Source of the DNA: Chrysoporthe austroafricana
Lineage: Eukaryota; Ascomycota; Sordariomycetes; Diaporthales; Cryphonectriaceae
Direction of reading: 5' to 3'
Assembly: GCA_001051155.2 (NCBI GenBank)
Contig: JYIP02000005.1
Span: 3,162,001 to 3,226,000 of the forward strand
DNA length: 64,000 bases
Shown here piece by piece: positions 9,940 to 20,212 of the stretch (position 1 is its first letter; each line of letters opens with the position of its first letter). Under the pieces are notes generated by a model, which was not told where the DNA came from, did no database searches, and saw only the letters and a program-made list of their open reading frames with translations. The position numbers and the translations under genes were made by a program.

Positions 9940-11932
9940 ACGAGCCGCGCTCGATGATGAATCGTACCCCATGTTCGTGGCCGGCGGCCCGGACTCATGC
10001 AATGAACGAGCTGCATCTGGATGATTCATGATCGTTACGAACCCTTTCACAAGCTGTTCTTCTTGCATACCCGCGACGGCGTTAACAAGGGATATCCAAT
10101 TGGTGGAACTATCTAAAGGGAGCGGGAGTTGGGAAGCAAGCCGTGCTGAGTCGCGACTGTGTTTGGTTATGTCGGTGATATAGGAGCGTTGCTTGATTGC
10201 TTTTGACTTTTGAATGGGTGTTCGAATAGATACCCCTTTGAATGGCCTCCATTCTGCGTCATGAGCATCTCAGAGATACTGGATGAGAGGCAGGAGACAG
10301 ACGGAGAGGAGACAGACAGCAGCAGCAGCAGCCTCAGGAAAGGATAGCAACAAGCTGTAGTGAGAGGCGCGGAGGCGCGGGAGGAAGCAAGCATTGATTA
10401 TCGTCTAATTCTTTACACACGGGCCCGCCCCCGGGTCATAGGGTAGCCGGTTGGATGGTTGGCTTGTCTCCGCATTTATTGTCAGGAATACATTTGCATG
10501 TTTGCATCACCATACATACCATGAAGCCGGACCGCGTTTCGTGCTCGTTGCCCTGGTGATCTGTCTCGACTTCATGCAACCGGACCCGCACTCACTGTGC
10601 ATGCCGACGACCCACCAGTTCGCGCTCCATTTTACAGTCAGATGCTTCGTGTCTGAGAAGCTGTCACGCCCAAGCCCAAGCAACCGCGGGGCGGCCCTGT
10701 GGGCTAACCAATCCGGCATCAGAGGGGAGGAAGACGGCATGGTTGCCACGCACCACCACCTGGGGCTCAACCACCGGGCAACCATCCACTCACGGGTGGC
10801 CAAGCCCCTCCCCCCAACCTCTTTCTTTTCCCTGTCTCTCTTTTTTGACGACACTCGCAGTACGATAATGCAAGCAAGCCGTGATGAACAAACAGGATCT
10901 CATGATCGCCCGGAGAAAACGGAACCAGCCTCCCACATACATATCCTCCAGTGAATGAAGAAGCTAACACGATATCGTGTTTCCTCTCCTCTGATTTCCT
11001 GGCCCTCTCGGGTCTTGTGCGCGCATTCTATCTACATGGCGAGGGCGCCCAGCCACCGACGTTGAGAGTTGATTCTCATTCGGTCTTGCGCCCGGCTCGT
11101 CTTGTCCTCTGCCCGGCCTAGATGTTGCCTGAAAGTGATTGGCCCAGGTCTGCACCACCGAACTGCGCGCCGGAGCCACTCAGGCCTGTGTGTCGTGTGC
11201 TGTCTAGGCCACCATCACCAGGTGCATTCGGCACTGATGGCGGGTTACCAGAGTGTTGAGCCTGGGGCAAGGGAGTCAGACAGAGTTGAAGACAAAACAG
11301 GCAAAGGTCCTGTCAGCCCAATACATGGTGTAGGGTGACTGGACGGCGGCGGCTCCGGTGCCTGCACGACGTCCAGCCCTCGGAAGTCATACATCTCCTG
11401 AGCGTTGGGACGCTGCTATGTATAAACATGGAGGCGGAAAGGCCGGGGTAGCAATTTGATGGTAACTACATCCCTCCTTCACTGGACACGGTATGAGGTT
11501 TGATATGGGGTTCTCAGGCTGTAGCCGTACGACTCCCCGCCACGATCGTAAAACGATGACGGTGAGAAACCATCCGTATGATATACCATACATAGCCTAT
11601 GCCAGGCCCGCAATCATGTCCATGCCCTGTGCTCCATCAAATCGCCCGCCTGCCTGCTGCCGAACCGCCTGTGAGGCACGAGATCCCGACTATGCTGCCG
11701 GTGTTTGTGTATAAGGATTCCATCTCGAGCAGGCGAGACAAGCCGCAGCGTGCCTGCTCGCCCCCACACACAGGCTTCATCACTGTCCCATTCTCCTCGT
11801 CTTCTGTCTGCAGTACCTCCGCGCATCTCCTATGCAGGCCTGAGGCATTAAAGAGGCGTCAGCCCTTGCCATGCGTACACCGACCACCTCCCCCCCCCCA
11901 CTGCGACTCTATCCAGCACGGGATGATGGCAC
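9940..11932. other. Intergenic, no gene supported
   Basis: This contains the 3' flank of Cdc14 and about 2 kb with only short or low-complexity open frames. A 167-codon frame at 10451-10954 has no recognisable domain and a composition unlike neighbouring exons. A small CAG run lies at 10317-10333. If the small membrane protein at 11933-12184 has a further exon, it would lie in the right end of this interval. Confidence 0.45.
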
Positions 11933-12184
11933 TTACCAGGCACCTGAAGCACCAGCGTAGCCATGGGGCCGGAAGCCGTGTACAATGATGACCACGAGGT
12001 GGGCGGCCACGGCCAGGCCGAGCAGGCCGGTCGTCCAGACCAGGGCGTTCAGCTTCCGCTCGAAGCGGCGCACCTCGATCGCCTGCGACGACTCGATGAA
12101 GGGCTCGTCCTCGCCGGCGAGGGGACTGCCGGGGATGCGGAGGAAACCCCTCCTCTTGTTGCTATCGTGAGCGAGCCAGGGCAT
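11933..12184 (-). CDS. Small single-pass membrane protein (hypothetical), possibly incomplete
   Basis: The frame encodes 83 aa beginning MPWLAHDSNKRRGFLRIPG, with a charged middle containing ESSQAIEVRRFERKLN, then one hydrophobic helix (about residues 48-68, WTTGLLGLAVAAHLVVIIV). A basic, Pro/Gly-containing N-terminus followed by an acidic segment and a helix looks like a real protein, and the ATG has a good context (TTACCATGCC). I do not recognise the family. The last codons read GCC TGG TAA GTG, which contains a strong 5' splice motif (TG|GTAAGT), so the stop may lie inside an intron and the protein may continue. I could not find a convincing next exon that stays open. A tail-anchored or small inner-membrane protein is possible. 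Confidence 0.45.
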   Translation of the reverse strand: MPWLAHDSNKRRGFLRIPGSPLAGEDEPFIESSQAIEVRRFERKLNALVWTTGLLGLAVAAHLVVIIVHGFRPHGYAGASGAW

Positions 12185-15100
12185 GGTAAATCAGGCATGG
12201 GCGTCGAGGATCGGTATCGACGGGTAGAAGGGAAGAGCAAGCGGACCAGGCTCTCTCGGCGCGGCGAGACGTCGCCGGCCCAGGACACTCGTCCTTCTGT
12301 ACCGGTGCAGCATAGCGCCGTCCTGTGCTTCAAAGAGATGGCTGCCCTATTCAGACCCGTACCAGGAAGTAGGGGGCTCGACCTAACGACTGCAACGAAC
12401 AATGAAGGCGGGAAATAGAGGCTTCCGGCCCGGAGCCTCTCCTATCCTGACACCGGGTTCATCATCTGGCCAGGGTTAAGTGAGCCCTAGGTTCGATGGC
12501 ATGATAAAAGTGAGAAATCTCATGCAGACCATAAGGGGCTTACACTGAGCTGAATGCAGTGATGAAACTGATGGTGTTGATGACCTCACACACCACATGT
12601 CCCGATGACTATGATGATGATGACCCCAAGGTTGGGCTGATACGCAAGGACACTGCCTAAAGAGAGATGACCTACATCCCAAGTTCGTAGGGCTGAGAAC
12701 TTTTTTTTTCCCTCCTCTGCCAGAAGCCTACGCCCAATGCGGCTGCAACGATGGCCTGCCAAGGAGGCCCTTCATTATCTGCAATTCCACCTGGTATTAT
12801 TAATGTTGAGACCATCGGCGGAGGTGCCACAATGCACGGGAGGGACGCGCTCCGAGTGGTGAGAAAACGACGGCCTGCCTGCACGGATGCAGACACCGAG
12901 ACTGAGGCCGTTGATGCGATAGGCCGCTCATCCGGTGGCCTGGTGAGCGCCCCGAGGTTTAATGAAGCCCCGGCGGGGGGAGTCGACTCGGGATCTGCCG
13001 GCCTGAGGCACAGCAAAACCCCGATCCTAGAGCTCGACCGCCGAAGAGGATAGCCTACGCAGAGTCGAGCGCCACCCCCGCCGCGGCTATTGGCCAGTTT
13101 GCGGCCCCCAAGCCCCCTTGGAGCATGCATCAAAGTCCGCCTACCGAGCTTGGGTCGGGAGGAAGAGCGCAGGTCGTGGCCTGCCCAGCTCGCCGGCCTG
13201 GTGGTCGCATATCCGCTCGGGCGGCCAAGTCCGGAGCATACCCACCACCATCGCGAGGGGTGGCGACAGGAGGGCCACTCCGATATGGAGCGCTGGCCCG
13301 TAATCATGGATTAATTAGATGGGGGTTAACGGCTGATCTCGTGGGGGTGGTGATCGGTATCCTGGAGAGGCAGGAGAGCCGCTTTGAGCCGTGCCGCGGT
13401 GAGACGGGCGCCGTGCTCGTGGGCGGTCGTGTATCACGACGGCCCAGCGGTCTAAAAATAGGCGCAGTGCAGCCTCGACATGTGCGTCGACGGGGCGGTC
13501 GAGGGGCGAGCGAGACGGTCGTCTGGACGACGGCTCGAGCCCAGCGGCGAGGCTGGCAGCCCGAGCAGGCGACCTGGTCCTGGGCTGTGCGGCACAGCGC
13601 CCGGATCAGCCTAGGAGTATGGGAAAGGCTCCTACCGGGAGGATGGAGGAACCGGCGTCTGGTGGGGGGTTTGTTGATGCTCCAACGATAAGCGGGCACC
13701 ACGGAAGGAATCGCATCGTCGTGGGTACCATGCCAGGTCCCGATATGTGGCCGCAGGGTCTACCTGAGCGAAAGGTGAAGGATCCTAATGGGCAGCTTAC
13801 GGCGGAGGAAAGCTAGTTGAAGATGCAGCCCTCCCTGCCATAGTACTGCATGTACGGACGTACAGCTTGACGTCTCCCTGGCTGATGGGCCCGCCCGGCA
13901 GTGGTGTTGGTCCTGGAGATCGAGCTGAGACGCTGTCTGGTATGGTTGCACAGATTGAATTCTCACCTCATCCGCGTGGAATGCAGATCTGCGAGGGGAC
14001 GGTAGCAGGACTGAAAATAGGACGGCGGTGACGACGAGGTCGTAAGAGAGCCTCGCGGGCGACGAAGAAGAAGAAGGAAAAGAAGGCCATTGTCTGGGTA
14101 GGCCGTGGCGCAGGGGGGGGGAGCTGGCCAATGAACACCCCTGTGCCTGGTGGCTTACACGCCCAAGGTTGGTACTGCAGACGTCCCAGGATCCCCATCC
14201 TCTTTCTTTTCCTTCTTTCTGCCTTTCCATTCTTCCTCCCTCCCCTTCTGGCACGCCCGCACGCTCTCGACGTCGTCATCATCCAGATCTGACCAGGCTG
14301 CCGAACCCTTTCTTCTAGACTTTTCGCCCTACGTCGTGCTATTCCTGACAGGCCGGGTCCGGATCTGGCTGCCGGCGAGCCTCCTTGGCCCAGTCTCACA
14401 GTATCATCCGCTGACCTGCCCCTGCCCGGATCCCCGACATCAGCTCGATCCCATTGCTTTTCTAGACCGGCAGTGTTCAGTATAGTATGGGAGGGCTTTC
14501 AGCTAGTCAGTGAGCCCCCTCGGCACGGGCGGCCAACATCATCCCATGCCATCCCAAGGGGCTGCTGTCCCAGACTCAACTCCACAGCGGTCTGGTCTGT
14601 CCCGAAATACAGCACCGCTGTTCACTGCCGCTTCCTTCGTCCTGTGAGGTCATGGCCGCCAACGAGGCTCGCCGTCTGGTGTTTCAAGAATAGCAACGCC
14701 TCACCACGGAGCACACGCCTTTTCGGCGAAGCCTACAAGGCTGTTCACCAACTGGCGCCCAGGTAGGGCTGACAGGGGCCTTTCCCCATGGGGCCATTCA
14801 GGACGGCGCTGCGCCGCTCGCTGCTAGCTGCCTCCCCTGCTCAACGTGGGAACCGCCTCTCCGGAGGCCATGTTCAGTGTCTTGCCAGACTACCGTCTTT
14901 CTTGCATGGTGAGACCGGTACTTGTGCCCTCCCAGCTTACAGACGTTAGCATTGGTCGCTGCCTCGCTGGGCACTACCGGCGACGCCAGGGTCTGTCTGT
15001 CTTGTTGGTCTCTGGACAGCAGGTTGCTCATCCTCGCTGCCGTGTTGGCTCCAGACTGCTGGCCCAGTGTTCAGTGAACATTCTGCTTTTCCGGCCTCCC

Positions 15101-15651
15101 TCCCGTGCGCATCTCATCTCTCCGATAGGACCTGTCATTTCGAGCCAGAAGTGGACTCCCCAATGACGGGCGCGGATCCGGCCCCCGCCTGCAAGTCGCA
15201 GGAGGTTAACCCTGGTTAGTGACAGAGCCGCAACGGTCAAAGAATGCGCCCCCTTGCTTGGTGGTGTGCCGTCTACGGAGGCAACTCGAGCGAGCTCGAG
15301 GAGCAATAAGCCAGCGGAGGGATCGAAGAAGACCCTCAGGATGCGATATCAGCCTCAGACCCACCTCGGCCCCCTGGTCTTGACCTCACTACCCACATGT
15401 TTCCTGCCCACCCTCCAGCATGTTCCCTTGTACCCAACCCACCACCGCGGCCGACATGGGGTGCCTTGGAGAGGTCGGTAGCCGTTATAAAGACTGCTAC
15501 CTGGGCTCACGTCATGTGGTACATAGGCAGCCGTCTTCATGGGTTTCCGCTGCCGGTCCTGTTACGACGGTGTTGGTTATCTCACCCGGCCGTTGAATCA
15601 ATGTCTTCTATTATTCCTACTTCTCACTTCAGTCGGCTTTCTCTAGAAAGC
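12185..15651. other. 3.4 kb intergenic stretch, no gene supported
   Basis: Several overlapping open frames up to about 210 codons occur on both strands (for example 12672-13307 minus and 13125-13691 plus), but none has a recognisable domain, and the overlapping frames on opposite strands look like GC-rich noise. The right end (about 15400-15651) is in frame with the SWIM protein and may be 5' leader rather than coding. Confidence 0.45.
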
Positions 15652-17280
15652 ATGGGCCCCATCACACGTTCCGCCAGCCAAAGCGGGGTGCCTCGCCGCG
15701 GCGAGGTCCCCAGGAACCTGGTTTCCGATCCAGACTCGTCCAGTGACGATGAAGACAGCGATGCCTCGATGGGGGACGACGAGGACGAGGGTGAGGACGA
15801 GGACGAGGACAGCAGTACTGTTGTCCGCTCACCGGCGACCAAGATCAGCTACGACATCTCCGGTCTCGATCCTGATACGCAGTCCGAAGTGAGACAGCTC
15901 TTCCGCGAAACGCCAGCCTCCGAGCCTCCTTCTCTCGTGCTACAATGGTGCCAGCTAAGCCAGGAGCAGAGGGACAAGAAGAACCAGTTCTACGCCTTTC
16001 AGCTCCACGAGGTGGTGCCTCGGTCCATTCGGATCGGATCGCCCGGTAGCAAATACAGCAGGCCCAGGTGTAACTGCATGCAGGACAGCGACAAGCCATG
16101 TAGGCACCTGATCTATCTCCTAGACCAGATCAACTCGATCAGCTCCGACCAGCTCCTAGATGCACCGGTGCAGAAACTCGAACCCTCGGGAGCCTCGGCA
16201 GGGATGGGGTCACCCTTTGAGAAGATCTCGCAGTTCCACCTTGATTTGCTTTCCAGCAGCCTACACTGCGACGTTGGCTCTCCGGACTCCAAAGCTGAGG
16301 CTAACCCGGTACGTTTGGAAGAGACACGCGAGATACTAGCGACGATAGCAAAGTCAGACGCAGACGAACTGGCCATCAAGCATTACCGCAACGATATCTT
16401 TGAGAAAAGCGGCTCGATACTCCGAGATCACGATGTCATCACGTACGACGACCTCACGAAGACAGTCACCAAGATGCTTGTCACCAACAACGACTTCTTT
16501 GCCTACTTCCTCAAACTCCTCCCGCCATCATCCAAAGCCCGCGACCCGTACCGCAAGATCCAGCAGCACGTCGATCGCGTGCTGAATGGGTTGGACGCTT
16601 ATACACAGGGGCCACCCTCCAAAGAAACAAATGCAGACTCCGCTGAGACTCCTCGAGATGTCCCCTGGGCAGCAGCACACATCACACGCGCAGTTTCTAG
16701 GATCCAAAGTCTGCTACAGTATAGGGACGATGCGCCCTCCCCGGCTGAGCGAGCCTCGGCGGCGCGGACGCTGGTCCGGATACTACACACTGTCGTATTC
16801 GACTGGAACCGAGACGTTGCTCCTTCCACTCCGGTCCACAGTAATCCTGTAACCACTGCGTCTACCTCCGCCTCCGCCGGGAGCCGCAGCGCCAGCGGGT
16901 CTCCCACCTCCCCACGAGCAGCAGCGCCAGCAGAAAACAACCTGTACCGGCATCTGATCGGCTCGCAGTCCGACTCCTCGACTTCCTTCGTCCTTGACAC
17001 GCTCTCCCAGCTTCCCGAGCAGAACCAGTGGATCGAGACGCTCGAAGAGATCGAGGCACACCTCTCGACGCGCGGGCCGCCGGCTGGGTACATGAGACGG
17101 CTGCGCGACCTCATCGCCCTGATGAGAAGCAGCCGCCCGGCTGCCACCCCCACGGGCCTCGACCCTGTGAAGCAGGGGGGCTTGCGGGCAGATGCGAGCC
17201 GCGGAGGAAGTTCGGCGGGTAGCAAGCGGAGCAGCGGGGATGGCAGCGGACGGCAGGGCGGAGCGAAGAGGGCGCGGTGA
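15652..17280 (+). CDS. SWIM-type zinc finger protein, single exon
   Basis: SWIM fingers have the form CxCx(n)CxH and mediate protein or DNA contacts. Here the motif is Cys140-X-Cys142-X7-Cys150-X-His152 (CNCMQDSDKPCRH), numbered from the ATG at 15652, giving 542 aa. Before it is a strongly acidic Asp/Glu/Ser tract (about residues 25-60) and a conserved-looking block with PPSLVLQWCQLS. After it are helical stretches (about 200-330) with ITYDDLTKTVTKMLV, then a Ser/Ala/Pro-rich linker and a basic C-terminus (SGRQGGAKRAR) that could be a nuclear localisation signal. The same frame is open back to 15397, and ATG 15601 is an alternative start; 15652 is preferred because MGPITRS followed by an acidic tail resembles nuclear protein N-termini, whereas the upstream part looks like leader sequence. 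Function unknown; a nuclear role is inferred. Confidence 0.75.
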   Translation: MGPITRSASQSGVPRRGEVPRNLVSDPDSSSDDEDSDASMGDDEDEGEDEDEDSSTVVRSPATKISYDISGLDPDTQSEVRQLFRETPASEPPSLVLQWCQLSQEQRDKKNQFYAFQLHEVVPRSIRIGSPGSKYSRPRCNCMQDSDKPCRHLIYLLDQINSISSDQLLDAPVQKLEPSGASAGMGSPFEKISQFHLDLLSSSLHCDVGSPDSKAEANPVRLEETREILATIAKSDADELAIKHYRNDIFEKSGSILRDHDVITYDDLTKTVTKMLVTNNDFFAYFLKLLPPSSKARDPYRKIQQHVDRVLNGLDAYTQGPPSKETNADSAETPRDVPWAAAHITRAVSRIQSLLQYRDDAPSPAERASAARTLVRILHTVVFDWNRDVAPSTPVHSNPVTTASTSASAGSRSASGSPTSPRAAAPAENNLYRHLIGSQSDSSTSFVLDTLSQLPEQNQWIETLEEIEAHLSTRGPPAGYMRRLRDLIALMRSSRPAATPTGLDPVKQGGLRADASRGGSSAGSKRSSGDGSGRQGGAKRAR

Positions 17281-17746
17281 TCTCGACTCTATTCCCAAGC
17301 CACCGGAAAGACGGAAGCAGATGGTGGAGACGAGCAGAGACGAGGAACTACGAGGCGGTCAGATATATAGACACGATGACAGGAGAGGGCAGCGAAGGCG
17401 CTGGACCAGCATTCCGGGAGGAGACCCAGTGCCCCTGCCCCTATTGCAGATGAGCGGGAAAGGGGAGGGAGGAGAGGCGAGACCATCTCTCGACGCACGA
17501 CAGTCGGATTCATTCTCTTTAGACACCTCACTCGGACTATAATACCGCCTGGGGTTGATTGATTTAGACTAATTACCTAGATACCGCCCCCTGCTACATC
17601 GAAGACAAGCAGGCAGGGTTGTTGGCCTCATTCATGATACACCTTCTTTTCTCTGCTTTGTCATTGTTCCGCACCCCTCTTCATCCAGGTAGCTCATGGA
17701 TTGTACAATTGAAGAACTTCTCAGTATCCTTCTTATACATCGGATA

Positions 17747-17752
17747 AATAAA
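17747..17752 (+). promoter_or_regulatory. Candidate polyadenylation signal AATAAA
   Basis: Exact AATAAA about 470 bases after the stop of the SWIM protein on the same strand. The hexamer is weakly conserved in fungi, so this is only a candidate. Confidence 0.3.
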
Positions 17753-17845
17753 AGATGGCATGCATGCTCAGTGTCGCTGCCCAGTGTGCTGCATCTGTCT
17801 CGGCGATTTCGCCCCCACTGAGGTGTCTGACAATCCGCGCGTTCC

Positions 17846-17960
17846 TAGTCCGCGCGATTATTGAGTCCCTATCCGTTCAGTCCCGGGCTCTCTAGTCCCT
17901 AGCTTTCGAGTTAACTAGTCCTTTAGTCCCGAGCTTTTTAGTCCGCGGCTATATAGTCCA
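17846..17960. repeat. Degenerate 15-base minisatellite (AGTCC core)
   Basis: Eight copies of AGTCC begin at 17847, 17864, 17879, 17894, 17917, 17925, 17940 and 17955. Five of the seven intervals are 15 or 17 bases, and the remaining two (23 and 8) add up to about two units. An approximate unit is AGTCCCGNGCTNTNT. The block lies between two convergent gene ends. Confidence 0.75.
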
Positions 17961-18376
17961 CATGCGCAATATAACTCGTTCTGCCGGCCTGGCCCCCGCG
18001 GTGCCTATCACGTCCCTGCTCCGAGCTTACGCTCTATTCCGCCTTTTCACGCGGGACTGGAGCAGATCGATGGCGTGACAGGGAGGGAGACGGGTACGAG
18101 GACGCAACGCTGCAGATGCGGTGCCCTTTAGCCCTTTAGCCGGCTGGCCGTCCGGCTAGCTAGGACCACCATGCGAGGAGCTGCGATCAGCGTCGATTAG
18201 TAGCAATGCACACTTAGTAGTCCTATATCGCATCCTCCGATCCCAAATCGCTCTGCCGTACGCCATTTTCCTCCTCTCCAGGAGCCATTCACTCCGGCGT
18301 CTAAAATTACAGGCTCTCTCGGCCGTACACATTCATGATAAAATAGGACAGACTCCAAAACCTAGTCATTCAGCCC

Positions 18377-20212
18377 TCATAGTCCAGGCTCGCCCTCAAG
18401 AATCCTCCTCTGGTATGCCTCTAGCGCAGAGGCGACCTCCCGGAGCGTCGGCCGATCGAAAATGTTCCCATCCCACGTCCCCTCGTTCATCTTCCTCTCC
18501 CTCTCCAGCACGAACTCCTCCGCCCACCGGACCTCTTTTGTCCAGAAGTCCCGGGCGACAGCGCGTATCTCGGCCTCGGTGCCGTCACCCCTCTCGAGGC
18601 CGTCCCTGAGCACGATCTTGCTCCTCTTGCGGATAATGTGGCTGCTCAGCTGCGCCCTCTGGCCCCGCGTGCACTGCGCGATGAGGCCGCGCAGCTCGGG
18701 CGGCGTGCGCCTGAACTCGGGGAACTCGAACTCGGGCTCGTTCTGGTAGGACTGCCAGACGGCCGCCCGCTGCGGGGCGGACATGCCCTCGAAGATGCAC
18801 CACAGCAGCCGTCCCAGCATGTAGACCTCCGCATGCTCCTGCTCGCGCGGCGTGAGGCAGATCCACGGGATGTTGTAGCCGTTCGGCGGATTGTCGTAGT
18901 TGGCGACGCCGATGGTGAGCCCCCTCCATTCGGGCAGCAGGCGGTCGAGGATGGCGCCAAAACGCTTGCTGGGGGGGCAGGACCCGTCGAGCCCGATGTC
19001 GTCATCAGATTGCTCTTCTTCGTCAAGTGCGAGGATCCGTATGTACTCGATCGCGTTGACCTCTGGCGGTCCGAACTCGACCCAGACGCCTCTCTGTTCG
19101 AAATCTAGGATGATCGGGCGCTTTTCGTCCGCCGGGAAGACGATCTGGTCGAGACGGAGGTCGGGGTAGTAGGTGTTGGCCTCAAAGCGGATGTGAAGTA
19201 ACCCCGAGCAGATATCTCGGGCCCAGCGCACCTGGTCTTTAAGCTGCAGCTGGTGGCTCATACGGAGCAGCGGAAGTCCATCTCGGAGTCCACCACCCGA
19301 GTAGAATGGTAACAGAAATCCAACGACAATCTGCCTTTTCGTATTCAGCTTGTGCTTCTTGACCACCAGCCTCGCCGGCCTAGCCACGATGTTGGGATGC
19401 GATGGGATGTTCAGGAGATTGCGTAGCTCGTGGTACATGTACTTCACGGTGGTCATAAGAGCCTTGAACACCCATAGCCCCTCTTGAACTTCGCCATCGA
19501 AGCCATTACAATTTTGGCCCTTCTTATATCGAACTACGCAGACACTGTCGTGCAGTTGCCGGACAAATGCCAGATCGAGGATGTCGAGGGTCGGAGGCAG
19601 CTGGTCGACGTTCATATTCCACATCTCTGCCAGCTCCGAGACCGTGCAGTGGCGGAGCTCGAAGGCGTGGTTGTCTATGACGGTAATGTCGACGTCTCGG
19701 ATGTTCAAAGGAAGGTCGTGGAATACAATGTGAGCGCCGAAGGGCGAGTTGTAGTAGATGTCACGGACATTATCGAGACCATATCTCAGCGTCCAGGCCT
19801 GCAATGCCCTGATAACATAGGAACAGATCCCCTGCTGTTGAACTCGGGCGCGGTCGCGAGTATGGAAGACGGTGTCCAGATCGAGCAACTCTCGAATCAA
19901 GGGTGACTCGGTAGCAACTTCGTCTATACAGACATCGCAGCGCATAGGGGGGATAGCCTCGAGGAACAAAGGTATCGCGTAGAACTGCATACCCAAGGCT
20001 GTGCACCCGTCTATCATCCAGAGGGCCGACCTGGGCGGTTCCAGACTGTCGATTCGATTTTTGGGATTCAACTGTGAATCCTCCCACGAAGGCCCAGGAC
20101 GCCGGCTCGCGTCCTGGGCCTGGACATGACCCGGATAGTCGTCATGGTCGACTCGGCGAAGGATTGCTGTTGGGTGTATAACATCGTGTATCGTCCGTTC
20201 GCACAGGTCCAT
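18377..20212 (-). CDS. Divergent protein-kinase-like protein
   Basis: The single-exon frame gives 611 aa from the ATG at 20212; the frame is open further upstream only from a TTG at 20275, so I chose the ATG. The C-terminal half has a kinase fold pattern: VFKA (candidate ATP lysine, about residue 250), a helix with YHELRNLLNIPSHPNIV (alpha-C and the loop after it), a helix with WARDICSGLLHIRF before the catalytic loop, YYPDLRLDQIVF in place of HRDLKxxN (Asp351 kept, Asn replaced by Gln356), and ILDFEQRG in place of DFG (Asp370-Phe-Glu). Later helices (LGRLLWCIFEG) also fit. The N-terminal half (1-235) is fungal-specific and unrecognised. Such divergent kinases are common in Pezizomycotina. 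It may be weakly active or a pseudokinase; substrates are unknown. Confidence 0.75.
   Translation of the reverse strand: MDLCERTIHDVIHPTAILRRVDHDDYPGHVQAQDASRRPGPSWEDSQLNPKNRIDSLEPPRSALWMIDGCTALGMQFYAIPLFLEAIPPMRCDVCIDEVATESPLIRELLDLDTVFHTRDRARVQQQGICSYVIRALQAWTLRYGLDNVRDIYYNSPFGAHIVFHDLPLNIRDVDITVIDNHAFELRHCTVSELAEMWNMNVDQLPPTLDILDLAFVRQLHDSVCVVRYKKGQNCNGFDGEVQEGLWVFKALMTTVKYMYHELRNLLNIPSHPNIVARPARLVVKKHKLNTKRQIVVGFLLPFYSGGGLRDGLPLLRMSHQLQLKDQVRWARDICSGLLHIRFEANTYYPDLRLDQIVFPADEKRPIILDFEQRGVWVEFGPPEVNAIEYIRILALDEEEQSDDDIGLDGSCPPSKRFGAILDRLLPEWRGLTIGVANYDNPPNGYNIPWICLTPREQEHAEVYMLGRLLWCIFEGMSAPQRAAVWQSYQNEPEFEFPEFRRTPPELRGLIAQCTRGQRAQLSSHIIRKRSKIVLRDGLERGDGTEAEIRAVARDFWTKEVRWAEEFVLERERKMNEGTWDGNIFDRPTLREVASALEAYQRRILEGEPGL

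Larger units (their letters stand above)
17281..18376. other. Convergent 3' intergenic region
   Basis: The SWIM gene and the kinase-like gene converge here, so this region should hold both transcript ends. It contains a candidate polyadenylation hexamer and the AGTCC minisatellite, listed separately. No open frame of interest is seen. Confidence 0.6.
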
